From: Bacillota bacterium
Lineage (GTDB): Bacteria; Bacillota; UBA4882; UBA8346
Assembly (NCBI GenBank): GCA_023401925.1
Contig: JAEXDA010000021.1
Span: 1 to 40,595, forward strand
Direction: 5' to 3'
DNA length: 40,595 bases
Both the position numbers and the translations under genes were made by a program. The notes under the pieces are model-generated. The model was not told the origin of the DNA. It saw only the letters and a program-made list of their open reading frames with translations, and made no database searches. Positions 1 to 7,499 of the stretch are shown in pieces (the first letter of the stretch is position 1; every line of letters starts with the position of its first letter).

Positions 1-223
1 TGGCAATACCGTTAAAAACCGGTTTGGATAACAAGTCATAATTGGTAAATGAAAAATATAGGGAAGCCAGAATCGGTATTAACGTAAAAGCCAAAAAACC
101 GATTACAAAAGGACCAATAAAAAGATAACCTTCCACATTCTCAGAGAACATGGATTTCATTTTATTGGTTTCTCTTTTTTGATTTTTTAAGACCTGTATG
201 GAACTTTCTTGAGATTGGCTCAT
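1..223 (-). CDS. ABC sugar transporter permease, N-terminal part (runs off the window)
   Basis: Only the first 74 codons are inside the window. The start ATG at 223 follows a GGAGG ribosome-binding site. The protein has a short polar cytoplasmic N-terminus, then a first membrane helix (GPFVIGFLAFTLIPIL) and a segment of the SLYFSFTNYDLLS type, which is characteristic of MalF/UgpA-like inner-membrane subunits of carbohydrate importers. It lies downstream of a family 1 solute-binding protein on the same strand, so the two are probably parts of one importer. The substrate is likely an unsaturated pectin-derived oligosaccharide, inferred from the GH105 gene upstream. Confidence 0.85.
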   Translation of the reverse strand, partial: MSQSQESSIQVLKNQKRETNKMKSMFSENVEGYLFIGPFVIGFLAFTLIPILASLYFSFTNYDLLSKPVFNGIA

Positions 224-288
224 CAATAGGTACCTCCGCCAATATTATGGATCCTCCGGTAAATGCAGAAGAAAACTCACCCCTCTTC

Positions 289-320
289 ATTCTCCTCTCT
301 ACTTTGGTAGAGGGGAGAAT
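289..320 (-). terminator. Hairpin between binding protein and permease genes
   Basis: Two 14-base arms (289-302 and 307-320) pair with one G.T wobble around a 4-base loop. It lies after the binding-protein gene and before the permease gene and has no long U-run. Such hairpins after binding-protein genes usually protect the upstream mRNA or cause partial termination, giving more binding protein than permease. Confidence 0.6.
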
Positions 321-463
321 GATCCGATAGTCACTCTTGATATAATTTATTTCTTAGGGGTGATTTGTTATTGAAGCTCAAAATACTAATTTTAACTTAC
401 AAATTACTAAATAGACCTATTAAATCAGCATTATTTAAAAATCAAGAAGACAATTTCAAAATT

Positions 464-1753
464 TTATTTCTTTTTATTGGCGGCCAAAATTTCATTGGCT
501 TGTTTCATGAACTTGGTGGCGCCGTCAACTGGTGAGAGTGTTCCAAATAATACTTCCTGATCAATGGTACGGAAAACCTTTAAAACTTCCCCTGATACCG
601 GAGGATCGGGTGGATCAATTGGGCTGACATACTTATCGCCAATAAGATCAACAAAGTCAAAGATTTGTCTATTCACCGGATCAACTATATCTTTTAAAGC
701 CGTTCGTACCTTTGGTACCATGGGAATTCCCCGTTCACCCATTAAAACCTTATTGGCCTCAATATTATTTATAAAATAATTGATAAATTTCACTGCTTCA
801 TCCTTATTGGCGCTCGTTCTGGAAACAGAGAAAAACATGGCAGGCTTAAAGTAAGTTCCGGGCCTTTTAGAATTAGCAATCTTCGGCGTCGCAGCGATAG
901 CTATCGGCCTTTTCGCAGCCGTAGCATAGGCGACGACTTGATTGGTCCAAACGTACTCCAACCAAGCCCGGCCTTGGGCAAATGGTGTTTCTTGTGTCGT
1001 AGTGGCTACAAAAGCCACATCCGGTTTAATCAAAGCGCCGGTTTTCAATAACCGTAGCTGTATTTCATAAAAATTAATCAACGGTTTATTATCAGTAAAG
1101 CCAAGTGAGGTACCATCTTTTGGATTATAGAGAGATTTTCCGGTCTGTCGAACCATATTTTCAAACATAACTATAGGATTGCTAGGCAAAAAAACTTGCG
1201 TTTGAACACCAGTTTTTCGAACAATTTCGGTAGAGATTTTTTCGAAATCAGCCCACGTCCAATCGGGTTTTAGAGCAGCTACTCCCGCTTTTTCCAATAC
1301 GGCAGGATCATAAATAATTGCCCAAGCATTGGTGCCCAGATTAACACCGTATAACTTGTTTTTCACTTTACCGCCGGCGACAAAACTATCAGGTACATTA
1401 GTAAGATCAATTTTTTTGGATTTTACATAAGGAGCCAAATCCAACAGTAAATTCTTTTGTGCATATTGAGATATATATGAATAATCTTGTTGAATAATAT
1501 CCGGCATGTTATCGGCCGCAGCCTGAACAGCCATTTTGTCCCAATAGCCATTCCAACTCGTACTCTCCGTTTCAATCGTCACATTGGGGTTTTTAGCCAT
1601 ATACATTTTCGCTACTTGTATTGTTTGGGCATCCCTAGTTGGATTACCCCACCAACCGAGCCTCAAGACAATCTTGTTTGGTGCCGCCAAGGTGACTACC
1701 GTTAATGAAAAGATAACCATTAATACCATTAAAACCAATAATACTTTTTTCAT
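464..1753 (-). CDS. Extracellular carbohydrate-binding protein of an ABC importer (family 1)
   Basis: 429 residues with a hydrophobic Sec signal peptide (about residues 1-23, ending LTVVTLAAPN) and no lipobox cysteine. The mature part starts LRLGWWGNPTRD and has features of SBP_bac_1 sugar-binding proteins: an NPNVTIE segment, MPDIIQQDYSYI, YGVNLGTNAWAIIYD and a hinge-like KDEAVKFINYF. It should capture an oligosaccharide outside the cytoplasmic membrane and pass it to the permease encoded downstream. The start at 1753 follows AAAGGAG. The upstream region carries a duplicated ribosome-binding site (see 1778-1850). Substrate unknown; the linked GH105 hydrolase suggests pectin fragments. Confidence 0.9.
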   Translation of the reverse strand: MKKVLLVLMVLMVIFSLTVVTLAAPNKIVLRLGWWGNPTRDAQTIQVAKMYMAKNPNVTIETESTSWNGYWDKMAVQAAADNMPDIIQQDYSYISQYAQKNLLLDLAPYVKSKKIDLTNVPDSFVAGGKVKNKLYGVNLGTNAWAIIYDPAVLEKAGVAALKPDWTWADFEKISTEIVRKTGVQTQVFLPSNPIVMFENMVRQTGKSLYNPKDGTSLGFTDNKPLINFYEIQLRLLKTGALIKPDVAFVATTTQETPFAQGRAWLEYVWTNQVVAYATAAKRPIAIAATPKIANSKRPGTYFKPAMFFSVSRTSANKDEAVKFINYFINNIEANKVLMGERGIPMVPKVRTALKDIVDPVNRQIFDFVDLIGDKYVSPIDPPDPPVSGEVLKVFRTIDQEVLFGTLSPVDGATKFMKQANEILAANKKK

Positions 1754-1777
1754 TTTGCTACTCCTTTTTTTAAATAT

Positions 1778-1850
1778 TTACTACCTTTTTTACATTAGTT
1801 TTTCATTTCTCCACTCCTTTCCTTAAGTGGTTACTGCCTTTTTTACATTC
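1778..1850 (-). repeat. Tandem duplication of the translation start region, creating a 3-codon upstream ORF
   Basis: A 20-base segment (1778-1797, TTACTACCTTTTTTACATTA on the plus strand) recurs at 1831-1850 with 18 of 20 bases identical. The period is 53 bp. On the minus strand each unit carries an AAAGGAGT ribosome-binding site followed by ATGAAAAA. The downstream unit starts the real gene at 1753. The upstream unit starts ATG AAA AAC TAA at 1806-1795, a three-codon ORF with an excellent Shine-Dalgarno sequence. It may modulate expression of the binding-protein gene. Confidence 0.7.
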
Positions 1851-2023
1851 ATTTCAATTTTTAGCGACATTATCGCAAAAACCTATTGAATTTTGTTCAA
1901 AAATATGAAGACACTGATCAACAGCCTTTTTTACTCACACCGGATGGCTCAATGATTTTGCCCAATAAATCGCTTTCCGGCAGCACTATGAGGGTAATCC
2001 TAAACCATTACTCTTTTTTCCCT

Positions 2024-3043
2024 TTACTCATTAACCACAACTGTCTTCACAACTTTATCTGGATTTTTACTTGAATATTCAAATGCCTCAGCAATTTGAT
2101 CCAAGGAAAAACGATTTGTAATCAGATCCTTTACATTGATCATTCCATCCGATAACCACTGTATTGCAGCAGGATATGCATTTGCATATCTATTTACAGC
2201 AACATAATCCAATTCTTTATCTAAAAATGTTGCAATATTCATTTCAACAATATTTCCTCCCGGCCAGCCCACCTGCACAACACATCCACCTGGGCGGCAA
2301 TAGCTAAATGCCGCTGCTGTGGCTTTGCTTGCTCCGGCAGTTTCAAAAACGACATCTACAGTTCCTTCCATACTTGTATCTGTGGGAAGGGCAACCATAT
2401 CAATTCCTATCTTTTTTGCCAAAGCAAGTCTTGCTTCATTAAAGTCAACACAAATAGCCTTTCCTCCGCCTGCAGCCTTAAAAGCTTGTGCAGTCAACAG
2501 ACCAATAGGGCCTGCACCAAGGATTAAGGCTGTATCACCATTTTTAAATCTACCACGATTTACAGCGTGAACCCCTACGGCAACAGGTTCAACCATTGCT
2601 GCTTCTTCAAAGGATAAGGTTTTTGGGATATGAAATACCATATCATGACGTATAGAAATGTAGTCACAGAAGGTACCATTGATCGGAGGCGCTGATAGAA
2701 AGATAACATCGGGACATAAGTTATAGCGCCCTGATTTGCAATAGATGCAAGTTCCGCAAGGAATGCCAGGCTCAACAACAACCGGGTCGCCTACCGAAAA
2801 GCCTTTAACTTCACTTCCGACCGCTTCAATAATTCCACTGGATTCATGTCCTGGAACATAAGGCCTTTCCACAATGAAATTGCCTAATCTTCCTTCCCGG
2901 TAAAAATGAATATCCGATCCGCAAATTCCATTCGCTTTTATTTTGACTAAGACTTCATCTGCTTTCGGCGAGGGAATTCCCTCTTCTTTGATTGTAAATT
3001 GATGTTGCTTATCAAGATATGCTTTTCGATTCATATTTTTCAC
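2024..3043 (-). CDS. Zinc-dependent medium-chain alcohol/polyol dehydrogenase
   Basis: 339 residues, normal length for the sorbitol/threonine dehydrogenase group. Catalytic zinc ligands are C41 (GICGSD) and H66-E67 (PGHES). The four structural-zinc cysteines are C96, C99, C102 and C110. A Rossmann glycine motif (LGAGPIGLL) follows. It should oxidise a sugar alcohol or reduce a keto-sugar using NAD(P). The start is GTG at 3043, chosen because AGGGGG lies 8 bases upstream; an in-frame ATG three codons later is possible. It sits between GH105 and the binding protein, so a role in galacturonate or rhamnose catabolism (uronate oxidoreductase type) is plausible but unproven. Confidence 0.9.
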   Translation of the reverse strand: MKNMNRKAYLDKQHQFTIKEEGIPSPKADEVLVKIKANGICGSDIHFYREGRLGNFIVERPYVPGHESSGIIEAVGSEVKGFSVGDPVVVEPGIPCGTCIYCKSGRYNLCPDVIFLSAPPINGTFCDYISIRHDMVFHIPKTLSFEEAAMVEPVAVGVHAVNRGRFKNGDTALILGAGPIGLLTAQAFKAAGGGKAICVDFNEARLALAKKIGIDMVALPTDTSMEGTVDVVFETAGASKATAAAFSYCRPGGCVVQVGWPGGNIVEMNIATFLDKELDYVAVNRYANAYPAAIQWLSDGMINVKDLITNRFSLDQIAEAFEYSSKNPDKVVKTVVVNE

Positions 3044-3197
3044 GCAACCAGCCCCCTGTCTAAATTCTTTAACTTTATCTAAACTGAATACCTACATTCA
3101 ATTTCAGCGTGAAAACAGTTCCACATGGAATTCAGCAATTCTTTACAGGACCTGCTTCTTCATTCTCCTTCAGTTTTAAAACTATTCCTAATATTGA

Positions 3198-4271
3198 CTA
3201 TGAATTAACTTCCAGTTTCAACGCCTCTGTCAAAAGTAGCAGTGTCAGTGCCTGTCCGTATGTCATCGGGCAAATGGGAACATCCCTGTATTTTTGTTGG
3301 CAGTCGCTAACAGCCGTGCCATAGGACACCTCAGTCACAGTCCCGTCCTCCGAAATTCTCTCAATGATAGCCTTCATCCCCTTTATTCCACATTCCCGAT
3401 ATTTTTCGGAAATGTAACCCAGCCGTACCGCTTTCAAGATTCCATAGGCAAAGCCCGCTGTAGCCGAAGCCTCCACATAGGATTCCGGGTCTATGATCAG
3501 AGTATGCCACATGCCGTTTCTGTTCTGATACTGTTCCAAGGCTTTTATCTGGCCGCAGAGGGTATCTAGCAGGAACCACTTTACTCCCGTGTCCTCATCC
3601 CCTAGGATATCCAGGTAGTCTACTACGCCCGCGGTATACCAACTATTACCCCTAGCCCATTGAATTTCTCCAAAGCTATGCCGTCCATTGAAGTCAAAGC
3701 CATGATTAAACAGCCCCGTCTTCTTGTCTGTCAGGTATTTAATATGAAACAGAAACTGTCGGACGGATTCCGCCAGATAATCCTCCCGTCCCAATAGCTT
3801 GCCCATTCTGGCTATAAAAAGCACCGTCATAAAAAGCGTATCGATCCAGATTTGTCCAGGATTTTCTACTCCAGATACGATATGCTGAAGTCCCATTTCC
3901 TCCGTCCGAGGCATTTTCTTCATAACCCACTCAGCCCATTCCTTGCAAATCTCCAGGTAAATACTATTTTTTGTATACTCATAGACATAAGTTAGGGTCA
4001 ACAAAGGACACATGGTGTTAACATTCTTTTCCGGCAAGCCCTTACGGATATTGGCGTCAAACCATTGGATCAGATAGTCCAGCACTTCCTGCTTTCCAGT
4101 CTCGCCATAGTATTTTTGCATGCCATATAAGCCAACTCCCTGAGCCCATTCCCAAGTATCCATATCAATGATGCTAATTGGGCAAATCTCATTGACACCT
4201 GTTTCATTATCAAGGTGTTGCATCTTGTAGGATACTTTTTCAAATAGTCTCAGCAATTCAGCTCTTTCCAT
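3198..4271 (-). CDS. GH105/GH88 unsaturated rhamnogalacturonyl hydrolase (YteR-like)
   Basis: About 357 residues with the (alpha/alpha)6-barrel signature of YteR/YesR-type enzymes: WEWAQGVGLYG near the N-terminus, QIWIDTLFM with the likely catalytic Asp144 (Asp143 in B. subtilis YteR), GEIQWARGNSWYTAG, and EASATAGFAYGILKAV. The family hydrates the double bond of the unsaturated uronic acid left by pectate or rhamnogalacturonan lyases, releasing rhamnose-containing products in the cytoplasm. No signal peptide is seen. ATG at 4271 is preferred over the upstream in-frame ATG at 4295 because GTGAGGAA lies just before it. Likely first gene of the pectin operon, activated by the divergent AraC protein. 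Confidence 0.9.
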   Translation of the reverse strand: MERAELLRLFEKVSYKMQHLDNETGVNEICPISIIDMDTWEWAQGVGLYGMQKYYGETGKQEVLDYLIQWFDANIRKGLPEKNVNTMCPLLTLTYVYEYTKNSIYLEICKEWAEWVMKKMPRTEEMGLQHIVSGVENPGQIWIDTLFMTVLFIARMGKLLGREDYLAESVRQFLFHIKYLTDKKTGLFNHGFDFNGRHSFGEIQWARGNSWYTAGVVDYLDILGDEDTGVKWFLLDTLCGQIKALEQYQNRNGMWHTLIIDPESYVEASATAGFAYGILKAVRLGYISEKYRECGIKGMKAIIERISEDGTVTEVSYGTAVSDCQQKYRDVPICPMTYGQALTLLLLTEALKLEVNS

Positions 4272-4320
4272 AGTATTCCTCACTTTCATAATCACGAAAA
4301 TTTATATTCATTCTATCTCG

Positions 4321-4349
4321 ATTATATCGGATCGGTAAAAAATGATATT
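4321..4349 (-). promoter_or_regulatory. Promoter of the GH105 operon
   Basis: A perfect TATAAT -10 element lies at 4326-4321 on the minus strand. The position 17 bp upstream (4349-4344) reads AATATC, a very poor -35 element. This is the usual layout of a promoter that needs an AraC-family activator, and the activator repeat at 4346-4360 overlaps the -35 position by 4 bp. Confidence 0.6.
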
Positions 4350-4381
4350 GCAATATTGTTTAATTTTATTGCATTTTTGTT
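4346..4381. promoter_or_regulatory. AraC-type operator: two 15-bp direct repeats, 21-bp period
   Basis: TATTGCAATATTGTT at 4346-4360 and TATTGCATTTTTGTT at 4367-4381 match at 13 of 15 positions and are exactly 21 bp apart, two helical turns. AraC-family dimers typically bind such direct half-sites. One copy touches the -35 position of the GH105 promoter and the other covers the -35 element of the regulator gene, so activation in one direction and autoregulation in the other is the natural reading. Confidence 0.7.
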
Positions 4382-4397
4382 CAGCTCCAATTAGAAT
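4369..4397 (+). promoter_or_regulatory. Promoter of the AraC regulator gene
   Basis: TTGCAT at 4369-4374, a 17-bp spacer, and TAGAAT at 4392-4397 form a reasonable sigma-A-type promoter for the gene starting at 4434. Its -35 element lies inside the second operator repeat. Confidence 0.55.
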
Positions 4398-4433
4398 AAA
4401 ATCAAATACATTTTAAGATAAGGATAGAGATCA

Positions 4434-5309
4434 ATGGAAAGTCTCAAAAAAGTCAGAGAACCCTACAATGTAGATTTTCAGTTAGAACACAATACTGGGA
4501 CTGATAAGGCTGTTATGAGCTACTACCATTTTCACAATGTATATGAAATTTACCTGGTTCTCACTCCAGGAGCGGAAATGTGGATCAGCAACCAGCGGTA
4601 TATTGTTTCTCCTAATGATCTTCTTCTTTTGAGCACCAGTGATCAGCACCGTGTCATCGTCCACGATCGGGAAGGATATGAACGGTATATCTTTTATTTT
4701 AATCCTCTTTATATTCAGCCTCTTTGCACCTCTAGCGCCAGTCTACTGGAATGTTTCGGCTTACATGGTTCAAGCCGTATTCACTGCCTGAAGTTGTTTC
4801 CGGAGGAAACCCTAAGGCTAATCTCATTGTACGGCCGACTATCGGATACTCAAGCCGATTGTGACTCTTATGCATGGGAAACTAAAAGTAAGATTTTACT
4901 GGCTGAAATCCTCATTTTTATTAATAAACTTTTTATTCGAGGGATGCAGTCAAAAACAGCTGAAAACACTTTTCCCACCATTCATCATACCTTGACACCT
5001 GTAATGGAATATATTTCTAAATGTTATGATAAGGAATTAAATGCGCAGCAGGTTTCCGAACTCTTTGGGTTAAACCGACACCGGTTAAATCGGCTTTTCA
5101 AGGAAGTTACCGGAATTTCCTTTCACCAATATCTGGTCAACACGCGGATTATCAAGGCACGGGAGCTATTGGAGCAAGGCGACATATCCACGACTCAAGC
5201 TTGTTATGAAAGTGGTTTTAATGACTATGCTCATTTTATACGGACTTTCAGCAATGCAGTAGGCGTTTCTCCAGGGAAATATGCTCGGCAGTATCAAAAA
5301 AATCGATAA
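4434..5309 (+). CDS. AraC-family transcriptional regulator
   Basis: 291 residues. The N-terminal half is a cupin sensor (about 15-150; HFHNVYEIYLVL and the GxxxxISNQRYIVSPNDLLLLS strand series). The C-terminal 100 residues form the double helix-turn-helix: LNAQQVSELFGLNRHRLNRLFKEVTG followed by STTQACYESGFNDYAHFIRTFSNAVGVSPGKYA. It is transcribed away from the GH105 operon with a shared control region holding two operator repeats. The likely inducer is a pectin-derived sugar, by context only. The start ATG follows an AGGATAGAG site. Confidence 0.92.
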   Translation: MESLKKVREPYNVDFQLEHNTGTDKAVMSYYHFHNVYEIYLVLTPGAEMWISNQRYIVSPNDLLLLSTSDQHRVIVHDREGYERYIFYFNPLYIQPLCTSSASLLECFGLHGSSRIHCLKLFPEETLRLISLYGRLSDTQADCDSYAWETKSKILLAEILIFINKLFIRGMQSKTAENTFPTIHHTLTPVMEYISKCYDKELNAQQVSELFGLNRHRLNRLFKEVTGISFHQYLVNTRIIKARELLEQGDISTTQACYESGFNDYAHFIRTFSNAVGVSPGKYARQYQKNR

Positions 5310-5430
5310 TCCTCTTTACAATGAAATAATTACTTCTTTGTTGATCATTTCATCGTTATAGTTGCAATAATTTAATCTTTTGTGCTAGTTAGGGGTTCCT
5401 GAAAAACTATCTGAATTAACAACAGCTACA

Positions 5431-5535
5431 TCAAGCCTCTTTCTTTTCAGACTAACATAACTTCTTTCTCCTGTTATCACATGGTCCACAGTTCGATACC
5501 CATGATTTTCCCGCCCTCCCGGACCTAATATTCAT
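5431..5535 (-). pseudogene. Decayed radC 3' end
   Basis: Read on the minus strand this encodes VDHVITGERSYVSLKRK, nearly identical to LDHVITGERSYCSLKEK at the C-terminus of the intact RadC-like protein at 6305-6760. The DNA also matches directly around TTATCACATGGTCCA. Upstream of this the reading frame is broken and a block of about 15 bp is missing relative to the intact gene. It is a remnant of a second copy separated from the intact gene by one small gene. Confidence 0.85.
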
Positions 5536-5852
5536 CTTCCCAGCCACTCCTTTAACCCCAATCCATCTTTCAATATCTGCCTGTAAATAATCTGCGGCAG
5601 CAACATTTCCAATGTTCCGATCATACCCGGTAAGTTTTCGGTCACAATTTCCTGGTGGACCGGATCCGGTAATAATTGGAGAAGCTCTTGAAAACTCTCC
5701 TTCATCTGCGCTCGAAGATTTTGATATTCGGTATTTTGACTGATGATTTTATAATAGATTTCGTTACAGCGTTCAATAATCAGATAGTCGATATACTCTT
5801 CCAAATCAACCGGCGAATCGCTTTCGGTAATGGTAAATTCGAAGTCGGCCAT
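5532..5852 (-). CDS. Small acidic protein of unknown function
   Basis: 106 residues beginning MADFEFTITESDSPVDLEEY. The start at 5852 is chosen because AAGGAGG lies 8 bases upstream; a longer open frame reaches 6011 without such a site. The protein is largely helical and acidic, with no membrane segment or cysteine motif. The layout (short acidic helix, a central region with QNLRAQMKESFQELL, and a hydrophobic C-terminal helix ending LKDGLGLKEWLGR) loosely recalls small helical proteins of clostridial mobile regions such as DUF6809. I cannot assign it firmly. It lies between the radC remnant and the structured repeat, inside the island. Confidence 0.7.
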   Translation of the reverse strand: MADFEFTITESDSPVDLEEYIDYLIIERCNEIYYKIISQNTEYQNLRAQMKESFQELLQLLPDPVHQEIVTENLPGMIGTLEMLLPQIIYRQILKDGLGLKEWLGR

Positions 5853-5959
5853 GAGATGAACCTCCTTAAAATTTAGTTGATACTGGATAAGGGCATGAGA
5901 AAATAGCTTCGGGAAGCTAAATGCAAAACATTTTTTTGTTCCTGTTACAAATCTAAAGT

Positions 5960-6206
5960 TTATTTGGGTCGATGGGAGGCTGTTCCTACCTCCCACACCC
6001 TCCAGGACCAAAGGGTTGGGGCGGCAACCCTTTGGAATCCACCGCTCGGAACCTACGGATTCCGAAACTCCCTTTATTCATCCAGGGTTTTTGAATGTCG
6101 CCGCCATCCATGGCATTCTGCTTGCCAATTATATAAGGCTTTCGATGGCGACCGTCGATTTTCATCCACGAACATAGACGGCGCACCGTCTTCGTCCTGA
6201 AGACGG
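5960..6206 (-). repeat. Hairpin-rich dispersed repeat, copy 1
   Basis: No gene is convincing between 5853 and 6304. This block matches 14500-14690 in opposite orientation; a shared core includes CCTTATATAATTGG and TGGATGAATAAAGG. It contains several hairpins: an 8-bp stem with loop AGGAC (6186-6206, minus-strand sense), a GGTTCCG hairpin near 6046-6064, and an 11-bp stem with a 6-base loop (6008-6018 pairing with 6025-6035). The outer stems differ in sequence from copy 2 but keep length and loop. See findings. Confidence 0.8.
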
Positions 6207-6304
6207 AAGAACTTTTGAATGCGGATTCTTCGAAGTATAACCTTTGCCAATCAAAACAAACAAGTACATAATCTTTTTTCCCTTCACCCTTTACATTCTT
6301 AACT

Positions 6305-6760
6305 TTATAGAAACCCTTTTTCCTTTAAGCTACAATAACTCCTCTCTCCCGTTATCACATGGTCCAACAGTTCAATACCCATGAGCTTCCCGGCATCCCG
6401 GAGTTTACGGGTAATATAAATATCATCTTGGGTGGGCTCGGGTTCTCCACTCGGATGGTTGTGGAAGGCGATGATCGACTTGGCGTTGTTCATTAGGGCC
6501 GCCATAAAGACTTCTCTGGGTTCGATGTAGAGTTGATCCAGGGAGCCGGTGCCGCTGATATGAATGCCGATGATTTTATTTCTGGAGTTCAGTGAGATGA
6601 TGCCAAACTTCTCGACCGGTTCGGACTTTAGATCCAAGAGGTATTGGAGGATTTTGTAGCAGATCAAAGGATTGGTGATTGGGTAATCTTCGAGATCATA
6701 ACGATGGCGCTTGGTGCGGATTTGTTTGAGAGTGTAGATGTTTATTGAAGTGAGGGGCAT
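6305..6760 (-). CDS. Short RadC-like JAB/MPN-domain protein
   Basis: 151 residues, essentially only the JAB metalloprotease-like domain. The metal motif HxHx7[S/T]x2D is complete: H100, H102, T110 and D113 in AFHNHPSGEPEPTQDD. Full-length chromosomal RadC also has an N-terminal helix-hairpin-helix domain, which is absent here. Short forms like this are common on mobile elements and defence islands; the biochemical role of RadC is unsettled. ATG at 6760 follows AAGGAGC. A strong promoter flanked by two Xre-type operators lies upstream. Confidence 0.9.
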   Translation of the reverse strand: MPLTSINIYTLKQIRTKRHRYDLEDYPITNPLICYKILQYLLDLKSEPVEKFGIISLNSRNKIIGIHISGTGSLDQLYIEPREVFMAALMNNAKSIIAFHNHPSGEPEPTQDDIYITRKLRDAGKLMGIELLDHVITGERSYCSLKEKGFL

Positions 6761-6792
6761 ATGTTTTGCTCCTTATATATTCAATAATTTTA

Positions 6793-6807
6793 TTACCAAA
6801 TTGGTAA
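6793..6807. promoter_or_regulatory. Operator O1 for the Xre regulator
   Basis: TTACCAAATTGGTAA, a perfect odd-centred palindrome. It lies just downstream of the radC -10 element, covering the start of the transcript. The partner site is 63 bp away. Confidence 0.75.
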
Positions 6808-6818
6808 TTGCAATTTTA

Positions 6819-6847
6819 ATTGTATTCCTTATACATTGAAATGTCAA
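6819..6847 (-). promoter_or_regulatory. Sigma-A promoter of the short radC gene
   Basis: On the minus strand TTGACA (6847-6842), a 17-bp spacer and TACAAT (6824-6819). This is close to consensus. Operators O1 and O2 sit on either side, so strong repression by looping or steric block is expected. Confidence 0.8.
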
Positions 6848-6855
6848 GAAGTTTA

Positions 6856-6870
6856 TTACCAATTTGGCAA
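6856..6870. promoter_or_regulatory. Operator O2 for the Xre regulator
   Basis: TTACCAATTTGGCAA, 13 of 15 bases identical to O1. The two sites start exactly 63 bp apart, six turns of B-DNA, and bracket the radC promoter. O2 also lies upstream of the xre gene, consistent with autoregulation. Confidence 0.75.
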
Positions 6871-6926
6871 TTTTGATTTTCTTTAAATTCCACTATGATA
6901 CAATATTAGCGGAAAGTGGTGATTTC

Positions 6927-7145
6927 TTGGGGAATTCTTTTCCTGAACGACTGAAAACTTTGCGGGAACAGTTCGGTTACACGCAGGATACTTTAGGCCA
7001 GCGGATTAATGTTTCTGCTGCAACAATTAATCGATACGAAAAGGGATTGCGTAAGCCAGATCCTGATATGCTATGCCTTTTAGCGGATTTGTTTGAAACG
7101 TCTGTTGATGATTTGTTAGGAAGGGAAGAAAAGAAAAAGAAATAA
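6927..7145 (+). CDS. Xre-family (Cro/C1 helix-turn-helix) repressor
   Basis: About 72 residues from a TTG start at 6927, preferred because GGTGAT precedes it and the helix-turn-helix starts right after (FPERLKTLREQFGYTQDTLGQRINVSAATINRYEKGLRKPDPDML is the full HTH_3 fold in two stretches, about residues 4-58). The tail ends in a lysine-rich segment. A longer frame begins at 6864 but its start falls inside the operator. It is divergent from radC and probably binds the TTACCAA-type palindromes at 6793 and 6856. Confidence 0.85.
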   Translation: MGNSFPERLKTLREQFGYTQDTLGQRINVSAATINRYEKGLRKPDPDMLCLLADLFETSVDDLLGREEKKKK

Positions 7146-7146
7146 T

Positions 7147-7173
7147 AAAAGCCCAATGTGGCTGGGCTTTTTC
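7147..7173 (+). terminator. Intrinsic terminator after xre
   Basis: AAAGCCCA (7148-7155) pairs with TGGGCTTT (7163-7170) over a 7-base loop, followed by a T-run. Confidence 0.85.
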
Positions 7174-7499
7174 TGTTATTAATATCAGTAAAATTAAATG
7201 TGTATCTCCACCGTGAGAGGGCAAGATTCTAAGACAAATGACGATACAGCAGCTAGAATTGGTTTCTAACAAAAACTCTTGTTCACGTATCACGCCTGAT
7301 AAGGATTAATTCTACAAATTTTATTTAAAACCTCTTTCATAATCAAAACTAAATAACCAAAAAACAAATACACATTTATGACTCCATAAATACTACAAAT
7401 ATTTGTAAAAGTTTTGTAAGAAAATACCGAGAATTTAAATAAAGAAATTATTACCTTTAGTATTTACCTAACATTGCTTTTCCTAAGGAGGAACAAAGG
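7174..7499 (+). promoter_or_regulatory. AT-rich leader of the kinase gene
   Basis: No gene is seen here. The stretch is strongly AT-rich. It contains one perfect 14-bp palindrome, TACAAATATTTGTA at 7394-7407, a possible operator upstream of the kinase gene. No convincing -35/-10 pair could be fixed by eye. AAGGAGG at the end of the region serves the kinase start at 7500. Confidence 0.4.

Noticed and set aside
1886..2074. 62-codon plus-strand frame between the dehydrogenase and binding protein
   Set aside because: No ribosome-binding site and it overlaps the dehydrogenase 3' end; nothing recognisable.
5986..6186. Open frame with a peptide similar to one at 14481-14690 (RHRKP, MNKG motifs)
   Set aside because: No ribosome-binding site, and the similarity is better explained by the hairpin-rich DNA repeat, whose stems covary.
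7201..7300. Possible tRNA or recombinase remnant in the gap after xre
   Set aside because: No cloverleaf or recombinase motif could be found.
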